DNA from: Gracilariopsis chorda
Lineage: Eukaryota > Rhodophyta > Florideophyceae > Gracilariales > Gracilariaceae
NCBI GenBank assembly: GCA_003194525.1
Contig: NBIV01000609.1
Coordinates: forward strand, 1 to 20,655
DNA: 20,655 bases
Reading direction: 5' to 3'
The notes beneath the pieces are model-generated. The model saw only the letters and a program-made list of their open reading frames with translations. It had not been told where the DNA came from and ran no database searches. The stretch's first letter is position 1, and each line of letters starts with the position of its first letter. Shown one piece after another: positions 7,563 through 16,049 of this stretch. Position numbers and translations under genes: made by a program.

Positions 7563-9511
7563 TTATTCTTTTTTCCGCAAAACGGCCAGAAGTTCGAGCC
7601 ATGCGCTTCGGAGAAGTACCTGTCTAACTCGAAACACCCGTCTGTCCGTAACCGCCAAGATCTCGTGTTCATCGGCGATGCGTCCTATTATCTTTCCGGC
7701 TGTTGTGCGACAAGACGCAGTCCAGCAAGTTCGATCAACTCTGTGGCGACAAAAAGCTGAGGTCCATTCTGCAGCACTGGACGTCAGTTTGCATTGCGAA
7801 CTTTTGACCTCCCGCAATTTTCCATAACCTCGATCATCGCAGGATACAACGTACGAGGCGTCTAAGTCCGCTTCCCCACGTACCACTTCCCTGCTGTGAA
7901 CAAACGCGTCACCGATCGCCATTCCGCTGGTGACGTCCCAAACGCGGACTGTGCCGCCCCAGCATCCGGACATGACTCGCTCCCCATTACCGCTCAACCC
8001 CACACTCCGGATCCAATCTTAGTGTCTCCGCAGAGGCGATCCCACCGTCTGCCCTGTGTCTACATCCCACACAGTCACCGACAAGAGGTCGCCCGATAAA
8101 CTGAACGCAATTCGATCTCCTGTCCCGCTCATCGCCACGCATGGGTACCATGATACGTCATGCGTCACGATCGTCACACTTCGGTTGTCAAGGTCCCACA
8201 CGTAACTCCCTTCCTCTGATCTTCGCCATGCCCCTCCTCAACACAAGAAAACACTACCCGCGTACTACAAGAAGAATCCGTGTTCACTGCTACAGAGAAA
8301 ATAGCGCCCAGTTCTTTTCCTTCGATGTTGGAGAGAGGCTCGCCAAAGTCGACCAAGAGCTCGTCAAAGAGCTCGCCAAGGAGCTCTCGTGAGCGCATGC
8401 CAAAGACCAAGCGCTCGTCATGATTCGAGGTCCATACCCACACAGCACCGTCCCGCAACCCGGCCACAATGCGTGTACTACATGTTTTTTTGCAGTGCCC
8501 GGTCGCAAAACACGTCACCTCGTCCTTGTGGCCTTCCAGTTCTAACAACCTGAGTACCAGTCCTTCTTCCCTGTGCGTGCCATACACGAACGCAACCGTC
8601 ACTAAACCCGGTGACTAACGGGATGTTGGAGTCACAAGCAACACAGTTGATTCGTCCTGTATACCGTTTCGGATACAGTGATGCGTTCATGTTCTCGACG
8701 TCGAACACGCGAATCGCTTCCCGAGATATTGTGGTCACAATCTCGGTTCCATCACTGTTTACGGCAATAGGTCCAGTCAACTCCACCTCAAGAGGCTCTT
8801 CAAGCATCACATTTCGTTCTGCGTCCCAAAAACGCATCGTTTTATAAGAAGAAACGGAAATGATTCTTTTTCCGTCTCTACTCACAACACGACACACATG
8901 ATCGGTGTGACCGTGAATTGGTTCTTGCACAGACCCAGTACTGGAGATATTCCAAATTCGAATACGGCCATCGTTCAACCCGCTCAACACTCGCTTTCCA
9001 TCCGTACAGATGGCGACACAGAAAACATAATCATTCTCCATCCCAAGCGGCGCTGCCATATTTTCACCGATTTCCATGTCCAAAACGTGAATAGCATCTC
9101 TACCTGATATGTGACGGTGACATACAATCTGCTTTGCGTCGAAGCTCAGATCAATAGCTCCCAAGTTCTCATCTACCTGTGGTGCTTCCAATGGATTTCC
9201 TAGTTCTTTTTGTCTCTTTACGTTCCAAACATATACACGCCCATCCTGCAAGTCATACGCAACTGTGCTTCCGTCGCCACTCATTTCAGCGAATTAGACA
9301 TCCAATGAGAATGTTCTCGGCATGGAACATCAGCCATTGATCGTACGTCATACTGGGAGATAAGCTTCTTGAGCATCATCATGAAACGGTCGACATCCTC
9401 ACCAATCCGATCTGCAATGGCATCGAAATCCTCTGGTGTGTCAGTATTCTTAGATCTTTCGCTAGTGCTCTGATGATACAGTGCTAAACCAAGTACATCA
9501 ACCAATCGCAT
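7563..9511 (-). pseudogene. WD40-repeat protein gene, frame-broken
   Basis: The gene reads leftward from the ATG at 9511 (MRLVDVLGLALYHQ). A short helical N-terminus (EDFDAIADRIGEDVDRF) precedes a blade-like HSHWMSNSL. The frame then changes near 9286 and continues MSGDGSTVAYDLQDGRVYVW. About nine WD40 blades follow, with hallmarks DGRVYVW, DGRIRIW, KTMRFW, EAIRVF, DGCVRVW, DGAVWVW, LSVTVWD and GTVRVWD. Frame changes also lie near 8575-8600 and near 8200, and TAA occurs in frame at 8019-8021 between SPLRRH and DWIRS, where WD40 proteins usually have a GHTDWV-like stretch. WD40 domains are beta-propeller scaffolds. Introns at each break are unlikely because the blades run on with only one-base shifts. 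The frame ends at 7563. Confidence 0.75.
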
Positions 9512-9652
9512 ACAACCGGACAAGTTGTAACCGAAACTACACCAATATCAAATGACCCCATCAACGATCGTGATGCACGTAAGATCACTTCAAAGCAGTT
9601 GATGCATCCCCCAAGTCCGGACCACAATGTCCGCCAAAACAAAGCAAAATAA

Positions 9653-9976
9653 CGTGCCAAAACTCGTGTCCTGCGAACAACATGGAATCAAGCCGAGAAT
9701 CGAGCAGATGCCGCAGAGAGTCGAGCAAATGCCGCAGAGAATCGAGCAGATGCCGCAGAGAATCGAGCAGATGCCGCAGAGAAGAGAGCAAGGGAGGTGC
9801 AGAAGCAGCTTGAAGCGTTAACTGATAATCCGACAGAGTCGTCTGCGAAGTATCAGAGCTCACTGTCTGCATCATGTGGAAGTGGGAAAGGCTCTGCTTC
9901 TGCATCTAGTAGTGGCATAAGCTCACTCCCCCCCCCCCCCCCCCCCCCCCCGACAACGACAGAAACGGTCAAATGA
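9653..9976 (+). CDS. Coiled-coil exon with AENRADA heptads and polyproline tail
   Basis: This frame is open from after TAA 9650-9652 to TGA 9974-9976 and has no ATG, so it is an internal or terminal exon or a gene remnant. It reads RAKTRVLRTTWNQ, then four copies of a 7-residue unit (AENRADA, with variants), then KRAREVQKQLEALTDNPTES, a Ser/Gly-rich stretch, eight prolines and TTTETVK. The heptads give a continuous charged alpha-helix or coiled coil. The other two plus frames read through the repeat as well, but only this one gives a sensible protein on both sides. Polyproline is encoded by a 24-C run, so its length is uncertain. No family recognised. Confidence 0.5.
   Translation, partial: RAKTRVLRTTWNQAENRADAAESRANAAENRADAAENRADAAEKRAREVQKQLEALTDNPTESSAKYQSSLSASCGSGKGSASASSSGISSLPPPPPPPPTTTETVK
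9695..9778 (+). repeat. 21-bp tandem repeat, four copies
   Basis: Copies start at 9695, 9716, 9737 and 9758. Three are the same and the second differs by two bases; a partial fifth follows. The 21-bp period encodes exactly one heptad, so copy number can change without breaking the frame. Confidence 0.92.
9928..9951 (+). repeat. Homopolymer of 24 C
   Basis: An uninterrupted C run with a mixed-sequence flank on each side. In the coiled-coil frame it codes for prolines. Homopolymers this long are hard to sequence, so the length should be treated as approximate. Confidence 0.95.
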
Positions 9977-10220
9977 GTGATGGAAATGACCCAGAACACA
10001 ATAAACGGCGCGCACGTCACCGCTGACGCCACGACTTAATTGCTCTCTAAGTTGATTGCAAGCCGTTGGCGTCAACCACGTCAAGTTGTCCAGTCCACCG
10101 TACGCCCTCACGGGAGGGAAAGGAGGGGGGGTGAGGGAGCGGGGGAACGGGGGGGAGGAAGAAGAGGGCGGGGGCAGGGAGCGCGGAGTGAGGAGGGGGG
10201 CGGAGTAGATCGGAAGAGCG
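9977..10220. other. Anomalous G-rich stretch with adapter-like 14-mer
   Basis: From about 10100 the plus strand becomes almost pure G/A with many G runs. AGATCGGAAGAGCG at 10207-10220 equals the first 14 bases of the Illumina read-2 TruSeq adapter (the first 13 are shared by both adapters). The following bases do not match cleanly. No gene is supported here. Confidence 0.6.
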
Positions 10221-10462
10221 CGCTTGTGGCGGGCAGAGGGAGGCGGGCGCACAGGCGGCGAAAAGGAAAGCAGAGCAGCGCAGTGCTCGCCGCGGGCGCG
10301 CGGTGCAGCAAGCGCAGCAACAGCGCGCGTTTTGATTTTACGAAAGCGCCCGCCACACAGCAGCCGGCGCGTGTACTGCCCCAGTTCCAACTCCGACATG
10401 GTCACGTGGCGCCGCTGCGCGCGCCACACCGCGTACCCGTCCCCCGGCATTTTCACCCCCAT
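10221..10462 (-). CDS. Possible N-terminal coding fragment, high GC3
   Basis: Reading leftward from ATG 10462, the frame gives MGVKMPGDGYAVWRAQRRHV followed by TMSELELGQYTRRLLCGGRF. Third codon positions are strongly G/C, unlike the other genes here, and the residue mix looks protein-like. Further on the frame enters the G-rich, adapter-bearing stretch and becomes Pro/Ser-rich, so only the first part is worth believing. I do not recognise it. It might be a real gene truncated by a bad join, or chance in GC-rich DNA. Confidence 0.3.
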
Positions 10463-10792
10463 ATCGTTGTTAATGAACGGTGTAAAAAAGAAATTATTCG
10501 ACGGTTTGAGAGCTACAAACCAATCACGCCTGATCACCGCAGACAGTAAGTATCTGTGCGACTTCAAGCCAGTTGTGGCTCTGTTAAAGAAGATGATGCG
10601 CATCTCTTAAACCTGCGCACTCGGAGCTCCTGATCATTTTACATCAACTACTATACAAAACATCCAATGTTTTGACAGTTGCTCTTGCCAGTCTTTGTTG
10701 CAGCACTAACGCCTTATTTTGTCAATGAGTATCGTAGATCACGCACAAAACAAACATCTATCAACGACTGACCACACAAGCCTCAGTACAAC

Positions 10793-11386
10793 ATGTCAAA
10801 ATCCACATCACAAAGTACTGCATCGAATGATCAAACAACAAAAGTTAAGTGCTGTGACAGTAGTATAACGCACAAAACTCGCTTTCCGCTACGAGAAGCT
10901 TTGGATAATCCTGTCATTGTTCGTGACGCTGAGCTGTTTTCACATCTTGCAAAGTTCAATCCGAGCATGAGTTTTGTGCACGATGCTAAACTCAAAATTA
11001 TCGAGCAACTCAAAGAAAAAGTTGACAACTCTGATAACAAATGCATCCGAACAAATATAACCGAGTCAGATCGGAGCAGCAAAGACGTTCTTCAAACAAA
11101 AACGGATGAAAATAATTGCCTGCACAGCCCAACTTGTGAATGGCAAGCACAGAAAGAACATAATGGGCCACACGAAAAGTGTGCTCCTGAGTCACTATCA
11201 CCGTTACTTTGTATGGCGCCCGTACGTGTCAGGAAGAAGAAGGATGGTAAGAGTTTTGAAGTCGTCAAAATGACCCCTGTGAAGCGATCTGCCCGAACGC
11301 CACGAAAAGCGACAGAGAAAGTTGTTGGAAGGTGGAGAGAAAGAGAAGCGCTTTTCGATACGTTCCCTTCGGACGTCGAAAAATAA
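10793..11386 (+). CDS. Hypothetical protein, 197 aa
   Basis: An intact ORF starts with ATG in the context TACAACATGTC and ends at TAA 11384-11386. The upstream 150 bp are AT-rich, with TACTATACAAAA near 10650 as a possible TATA-like element. The protein is polar and probably mostly disordered. A Ser/Thr-rich N-terminus is followed by a helical segment (LREALDNPVIVRDAELFSHL), a second helix around KLKIIEQLKEKV, and a basic C-terminus containing VKMTPVKRSARTPRKATEK. The last part has two TP sites next to basic residues, typical of proline-directed kinase targets, and vaguely recalls the TPV+RS-type motif of spindle-associated proteins. That similarity is too short to name a family. It is one of the few unbroken reading frames in the window. 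Confidence 0.6.
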   Translation: MSKSTSQSTASNDQTTKVKCCDSSITHKTRFPLREALDNPVIVRDAELFSHLAKFNPSMSFVHDAKLKIIEQLKEKVDNSDNKCIRTNITESDRSSKDVLQTKTDENNCLHSPTCEWQAQKEHNGPHEKCAPESLSPLLCMAPVRVRKKKDGKSFEVVKMTPVKRSARTPRKATEKVVGRWREREALFDTFPSDVEK

Positions 11387-11502
11387 CTCGCACCGTCAAA
11401 TTTGTACTACAAAGGAAACTTCAGCTTCTCGACCTGTTCTGGATAGAGCTCCTTTGACGACCAACGACAGTCCACCTTCCGGATGGCGAACAAGGAGATT
11501 CT

Positions 11503-12773
11503 TCAAGCTTTGCCACAAACGTCTTGGAACCTATGTGGCTCAGGCTTTGCCGTTCCGTACATTTGCCCATTAGTGGATCCCACAGCATACACCCTACCAG
11601 ACTCATCAACGTCAATTGCATTGCATATACATCGTCTCCTTTTGATTGTCCTCGCAGGCTTATGCCGTCTGCAAATTATGCCAGACGAGGGCATCTTTAC
11701 TGCAGAATGAAACTTGGAAAGCGCTTCAAGGGGGCGCTGATCCTCCGTACCCTTGCGGTGTTCATGAGCACTGTCACTTTCCGCGTTCTGTAGGGCTTGC
11801 GTTTCTTCCTTCTTCTCGAGAATACATGGTAACGTGATTGCCAAGCGACCTATAAGCCCACCCGAGCAGCGGTACGTAGCATATGCTCCTCTACTCGAGT
11901 CTGGTACCTGGGCGAAGGCCAGAAGCGACAATCCATGCGTATGACTATCTAACCGCCATCGCCATTGATAACGCACACTGTTCACAGACATAACAGCTGA
12001 ACGGCATTGAACCAGTTGACAATAAGTGCGCATCATCATTGGAAGCCCATTATACAAAACCATATGTCCCGGTGTAGCACAGCTTTGTTGAGCATCACAT
12101 AAAACTCGTGCCGGAATATGTTTAGAGTATAGCAGCATATTCTCCGGGAGGTGTCGAAGCGATTTCGCAGCAATACATACTGGAACACCGTCTATATCAT
12201 CGGGTTGATCTTCTCGCTGTTCTTGATCGCGACCTTCTTCGGTTTGTTTAGGTGAGTCCTGTTCGAGATGCAATGGAGCTGCAACAGGAGTCGAGTCGGG
12301 AATTTCGGGTTCTAGACTAGGTTCTGGTGCTGGTGATTGTGTGATGGGGGGTTCGGCAGAGGAGCTGGCAGCACAGAAGGAGAAGAAAGAATGGTGACGC
12401 AGGGGGCGTGAGAAGGGCAGCCTGCAACTGAAGAACAAGGGGTGAGGTCGACAAAGTCCATCTGAGAATTGTGAACGCATACAGACACGTCTGGAAACGT
12501 TATAACAGAGGAGACTCTGCCTGGAACGGGAATACAGGTCTCTGTCTCAGAGCAGTCGGAGGAAGAATTGCATGTTGCTTGTTGTATGGTTTGAGGAAGA
12601 CAGGCGCAATACGAGGATGTCTGAGAGCAGTCAGTGGAAGAGCTGATGCTTATGCACTGCAGATTCGGGGTGCAATCGGACTGAAGACGGCATCTTGGAA
12701 AGGAATTGGACGCTGCTTGTACGGCAGGGAACGAAGTTTGCGTAAGGATTAGAAGGAGGAAGAGGTGCGGCAT
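11503..12773 (-). pseudogene. Secreted Cys-rich protein with conserved-looking C-terminal domain, one frame break
   Basis: The ATG at 12773 begins a clear signal peptide (MPHLFLLLILTQTSFPAVQA) with AxA-type cleavage. The mature N-terminus has repeated Cys pairs (CRLQSDCTPNLQC, CNSSSDCSETETC, CSSVAGCPSHAPC), suggesting disulphide-stapled modules. Near 12380-12395, in a T/C-rich run, the frame shifts by one base and continues CAASSSAEPPITQ, an acidic Pro/Glu linker, then a compact domain with VPVCIAAKSLRHLP, CATPGHMVLYNG, MMMRTYCQLVQC and MSVNSVRYQWRWRL. The Cys-containing second domain looks folded and extracellular, but I cannot name it. The last about 90 codons before TGA at 11503 look less protein-like. 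The upstream frame alone stops at 12312. Confidence 0.55.
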
Positions 12774-13176
12774 GAAGTTGATTAGTCGGGAAGGCTTCGA
12801 TTGCGTTGGCGAGCTCCGTGGCGAGCAAATCCATAAATTCAGGTAACATGTTTTGCAGAGCACATGCGGACACGCTGATGCGTTCTCGATTTGCGAACTT
12901 TTTTCTTCCGTGTTTCCCTCTCGCAAGTTTGGCTGCATTGATAACCGACGTGTGCGCTAGCACGACCGACCTCTCCAAGACCCGGCTCATTGTGTCGTCG
13001 CTCAATGCCATACACGCCGATGCAAAGTTAATGTCCACGACTTTGCAAACATTCTCTTCAACGACTGTTACAAATTTGGTTCCTAGTGCTTCGTAAAAGG
13101 CATCCTCTGCGCACTGCCCCCCACTCTGAAGAATGAGAACAAGATTTGTGACGACGTATTCTGACAAGGCAGACAT
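12631..13176 (-). pseudogene. Unrecognised helical protein fragment
   Basis: Read leftward from the first ATG at 13176 (MSALSEYVVTNLVLILQSGG), it continues through CAEDAFYEALGTKFVTVVEE and MLPEFMDLLATELANAIEAF. The first about 130 codons look like a real helical protein; the last about 45 overlap the signal-peptide start of the next gene in another frame and are probably not translated. The frame is open upstream to 13263 without an ATG. Together with the fragment at 13317-13961 it may be one broken gene, since both read the same way with only about 50 bp and a frame change between them. No domain recognised. Confidence 0.4.
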
Positions 13177-13316
13177 GTGAATTGTCAGCTGTCGAATAAA
13201 AAGCGAAGGATTCCGCTTCAAACCAAGACGAGATATGATGATGGGAAGGAAGGAGGCAGTCAAACAACAAGAAAACGTTTAACTCTTCGGGCAGAACGGG
13301 TTTCAGATATCTCTGT

Positions 13317-13961
13317 CTATTTTGTGCAGGTATGTTGGGACCTGTGCAAACCAGAATAGATGATGGGTATTTTTGTGATAACTTCAAAAAGGTGTGTCGC
13401 TCTCGTTCCTGTAGGCAGTCGGGCTACAAACGAACAAATGTGCTTCCAATGCGAAATCGGATTCTTATTTAAGCCAAGAAACGGGTTTGAGGAAGGCATG
13501 ATTGTAATGAGGGTTTCTTCCTTCAACGACTTGACCGAAGCAGTTACACGGCGTGTTTTCGTTCCACGAATATGCGGCGTACGCGTCAGCAAATCATCCA
13601 TGATTTGTGGAATGCACTGTAGAATGTTAAAGTTTACCAGACTAGTGGGAAATGGAAAATGAGTGGCGGTTTCACTCGTTGACCAACGACGGTTTGCTGG
13701 AGGCTTGTGAGATGGCTGTGTTCGAGTGTGGGTGCGATTGAACACGTGCAGAAGCACAAACCAATTCGTTTGTGCGCGCGCTTCCGGGAATGCATGGAGC
13801 AGTATCGCACTATCTTGTGCGCGGGAAGACCAGCATACATTCCGGCCACTTTTTGATGATTTCTCCAACATCCATCCCGTGTCTTTCTCGCATACTTGGC
13901 AGGCAGGTTCGGCGAGACCTTGTTCGCAAAGGACACCTTGGAACAAATTGGTCCACATCAT
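13317..13961 (-). pseudogene. Unrecognised protein fragment, possibly 5' part of the same gene
   Basis: This frame opens with ATG 13961 and ends at 13317. The stretch about 13650-13370 is the most protein-like (VNFNILQCIPQIMDDLLTRT, then KSLKEETLITIMPSSNPFLG and FVARLPTGTRATHLFEVITK). The first about 100 codons are doubtful. LQCIPQIMDDLL here and MLPEFMDLLATEL in the next fragment look alike and hint at an internal repeat of helices. It ends just before the 12631-13263 frame and about 45 bp from the twin palindromes on the other side. Function unknown. Confidence 0.35.
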
Positions 13962-14004
13962 TCAGTACTCCCGGTCGCGGAAAGTTGCGTTGCCCACCCG
14001 GAAG

Positions 14005-14061
14005 GGTTAAAAAGAGGAGCGAGTGGTGACGGACCGTCACCACTCGCTCCTCTTTTTAACC
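14005..14061. repeat. Perfect palindrome 1 (28-bp arms, 1-nt centre)
   Basis: Arms 14005-14032 and 14034-14061 are exact reverse complements around a single A at 14033. The left arm begins GGTTAAAAAGAGGAGCGAG. It shares its last base with palindrome 2. It can extrude as a cruciform or fold as a long RNA hairpin. Confidence 0.97.
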
Positions 14062-14117
14062 GATGCTCACCTCCCATCATACGCCACAGTGTGGCGTATG
14101 ATGGGAGGTGAGCATCG
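14061..14117. repeat. Perfect palindrome 2 (28-bp arms, 1-nt centre)
   Basis: Arms 14061-14088 and 14090-14117 are exact reverse complements around a single G at 14089. The left arm begins CGATGCTCACCTCCCATC. It has the same arm length and centre size as palindrome 1 but a different sequence. Confidence 0.97.
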
Positions 14118-14314
14118 AAAGAACGTTTGAAACTGTTATCGACCGGCGGAAGTATAATCGCTGCGGCGTTGTTTTGAACGCTGACCAACTGCTGACGGCG
14201 GTGTCGGCGGAATGTCACTGTGATCTGTTGGCTTATCGCCATTCCTTCCGTGACGGTGCGTCTTTGCCATACGCGCACCGGTGCATCTTCAACGTGCCTT
14301 CTTGCTACGTGTAG
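14102..14314 (+). CDS. C-terminal coding fragment next to the palindromes
   Basis: This frame is open from after a TGA at 14099-14101, inside the right arm of palindrome 2, to TAG 14312-14314. It reads IERTFETVIDRRKYNRCGVV, then LNADQLLTAVSAECHCDLLA and ends IFNVPSCYV. Residue mix and codon use look coding, and AATAAA follows 17 bases after the stop. There is no ATG, only a GTG at 14108, so the 5' part is missing or lies beyond the palindromes. The palindrome seems to cut a formerly longer gene. No family recognised. Confidence 0.4.
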   Translation, partial: WEVSIERTFETVIDRRKYNRCGVVLNADQLLTAVSAECHCDLLAYRHSFRDGASLPYAHRCIFNVPSCYV

Positions 14315-14331
14315 TGACCCCCTTGTGCGCT

Positions 14332-14374
14332 AATAAACTGTGGCTCAGCCCGGACGGCTGGGCCACAGTTTATT
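14332..14374. terminator. Hairpin with AATAAA at both ends
   Basis: Arms 14332-14350 and 14356-14374 pair over 19 bp with one G-T mismatch around a CGGAC loop. The left arm starts with AATAAA and the right arm ends with TTTATT, so each strand carries a canonical polyadenylation hexamer in the same place. It lies just 3' of the 14102-14314 frame. It could serve as a two-way 3'-end signal. Confidence 0.6.
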
Positions 14375-15020
14375 GTGGTCTCTCTCTCTCTGTTTACGAA
14401 CGAGTAACATCAATTCTATGTTAGCCCGGGGGTTTGCTAGGGACCCCTACAACCTATAACGCGTTCTTCGTACGATAGCTATTAGCTACAACCCGGAGTC
14501 GTGCTACACACACTGGGTTACTACTATACTAAGAATGCATTAGGTGTCTAGGCGTGTTCAACCGCAGAATCGTTTCGTTTCCGAGGACTGTTGCCTTCTT
14601 CATTCCACCATTTCATTCAACCTCTAGAGGTCCTCGGGTAAGCGGCACACCACGACAAGGCGATTCGCATGTACCACGTTGGCCGCCAAGAAACCATTGA
14701 CGACATCCTTTCCGCCCAATCCTCATTCCAGCGGCAAGATCGGGGGTAAGGACCGGCGCGTAACCTGCTGCGGCGTCTGATTTATTGTGGTCACTTTCCC
14801 ACATCGTAGCCGATTGCGCAAGCGCTCGAGGCCGTGAAGCGCCCGTCAAGCAGCAACCACGCCCTTTGCGGTGCGAAAGTATACAACGGCAGTGATGCGT
14901 AGCTCGCGCTGCGAAGGGTGAGGCTAGCTAGTGACAGAAGGCAGCGCTACGCCAAAGGGCACGTGGTGCTGCCTTTGTTTTGTTTTCCGTTTTTACCATG
15001 TCACGCACTATGGCTTTGAA
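14375..15020. other. Intergenic region with a possible small inverted-repeat element
   Basis: No gene seen. A TC-repeat follows the hairpin at about 14380. The 12-mer TTTATTGTGGTC beside the hairpin recurs near 14780. An imperfect inverted repeat of about 20 bp (14851-14870 against 14950-14971, both holding CCCTTTG or its complement) bounds about 120 bp and might be a small non-autonomous element. Evidence is thin. Confidence 0.4.
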
Positions 15021-16049
15021 CTAGGCAGCTGTGTTTGACCAACTGTCCACTACCCCGCTACGTGCTGGTGAAGCCAGAAAAATTGCAGCATTTACAACCC
15101 TCACTTTGTGATCATTATCCAAGTGCTCCAGCGCAACCTTTCTCTCGTAGAACCCGCAATTGCATAGCACACAACAGTAGTTGAACTTCTTGTGCACTGA
15201 CTTTATGTGGTTCTGTAAATGTTCCTTCCTGCCGAACGTTGAGTTGCAATGTTTGCACCCAAACATCTTCCACTTCAAGTGTATCGTGTCCATGTGCCGC
15301 AGCAAATGATGCTTCTGCCCGAACGCTTTTTCACATTCATTGCAAACAAAACGCCTGATTCGTTCATGCACCGTAAGATAGTGCTTCTCGTAGTCAAACT
15401 TTCGACTGAAACGTCCTGAGCACTTGCTGCAAGCGTACGGTTTGGGATGTTCGTCACTCATGTGCTCCTTTCGCACTTTCTTCGTTTCAAACCTGCGCGC
15501 GCAGAACTTGCAATGGTACTTGAAGGGAGAACAATGATCCGTTCGCAACTGTGCCTCAGACGTAACTGCATTCCCGCCCGCTGCTTTTGACACAACTTTC
15601 TTGAAATCCGTAGTATTCGACGGCGGTAGCGTGTGGTTCTTTGGTCTTCCACGAGAGCGTTTCACGAAGATCGGTGCTTCGTTTCGCACCGCATCTTGAG
15701 GGGTATGAAAGCAAGTGGCAACATTGGCACCACTGAGCTCTGGAAAGCACAAGTCCGGCTGCACATGCGGACGTGGTGACAAACGTAGGTCCTGTGTGCT
15801 GTGGGGCCGAGCCTGAGGCGAATGGCAACTGTCGCCCGAGATAGATGATGATGTAAACGCACTGGACCCTCATGTACCGGAGTCCATACAAGTTTCCATG
15901 GTTGCGTGTCCCTGCTTCGTGCTATAGTGCATTCGAGAGGTGTGGATTGGGGGCAGTAGCTGAGCGTCTGCTTTGTCGCACTGAGAACCATCATCACACA
16001 GTACAGGGTTGAGCAGATTCTGCAACGATATCAAACGGCTGCTGGCCAT
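15021..16049 (-). pseudogene. Five-finger C2H2 zinc-finger protein, TGA at codon 60
   Basis: ATG 16049 opens MASSRLISLQNLLNP and the frame runs to the stop at 15021, about 342 codons, interrupted only by TGA at 15870-15872. The N-terminus is Ser/Pro-rich. An AT-hook-like KRSRGRPK precedes five C2H2 fingers near residues 180-310: YHCKFCARRFETKKVRKEH, YACSKCSGRFSRKFDYEKH, FVCNECEKAFGQKHHLLRH, FGCKHCNSTFGRKEHLQNH and YCCVLCNCGFYERKVALEH, each with its last His. Such arrays bind DNA, so a nuclear transcription regulator is likely. After the TGA no ATG occurs until inside finger 1, so a fingers-containing product would need readthrough or a non-AUG start. CGA to TGA is the simplest origin. The plus-strand gene at 19025-20129 is a paralogue. 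Confidence 0.8.

Noticed and set aside
9585..9905. Minus-strand ORF with LLDSLRH heptads over the 21-bp repeat
   Set aside because: It is the complement of the repeat. The plus-strand AENRADA frame gives better flanking protein.
13896..14278. ORFs on both strands running through the palindromes
   Set aside because: Both strands read the same palindromic arms, so the matching peptides are a by-product of the palindrome.
14369..14790. TTTATTGTGGTC repeated at about 14369 and 14779 as transposon ends
   Set aside because: Same orientation, no target duplication and no inverted termini. Two 12-mers alone do not support an element.
14613..14849. 78-codon minus-strand ORF
   Set aside because: Starts without ATG, composition uninformative, overlaps the inverted-repeat region.
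15821..15875. Short intron removing the TGA of the minus-strand zinc-finger gene
   Set aside because: The only GT-AG pair that I could fit (about 49 nt) leads into a different frame from the fingers.
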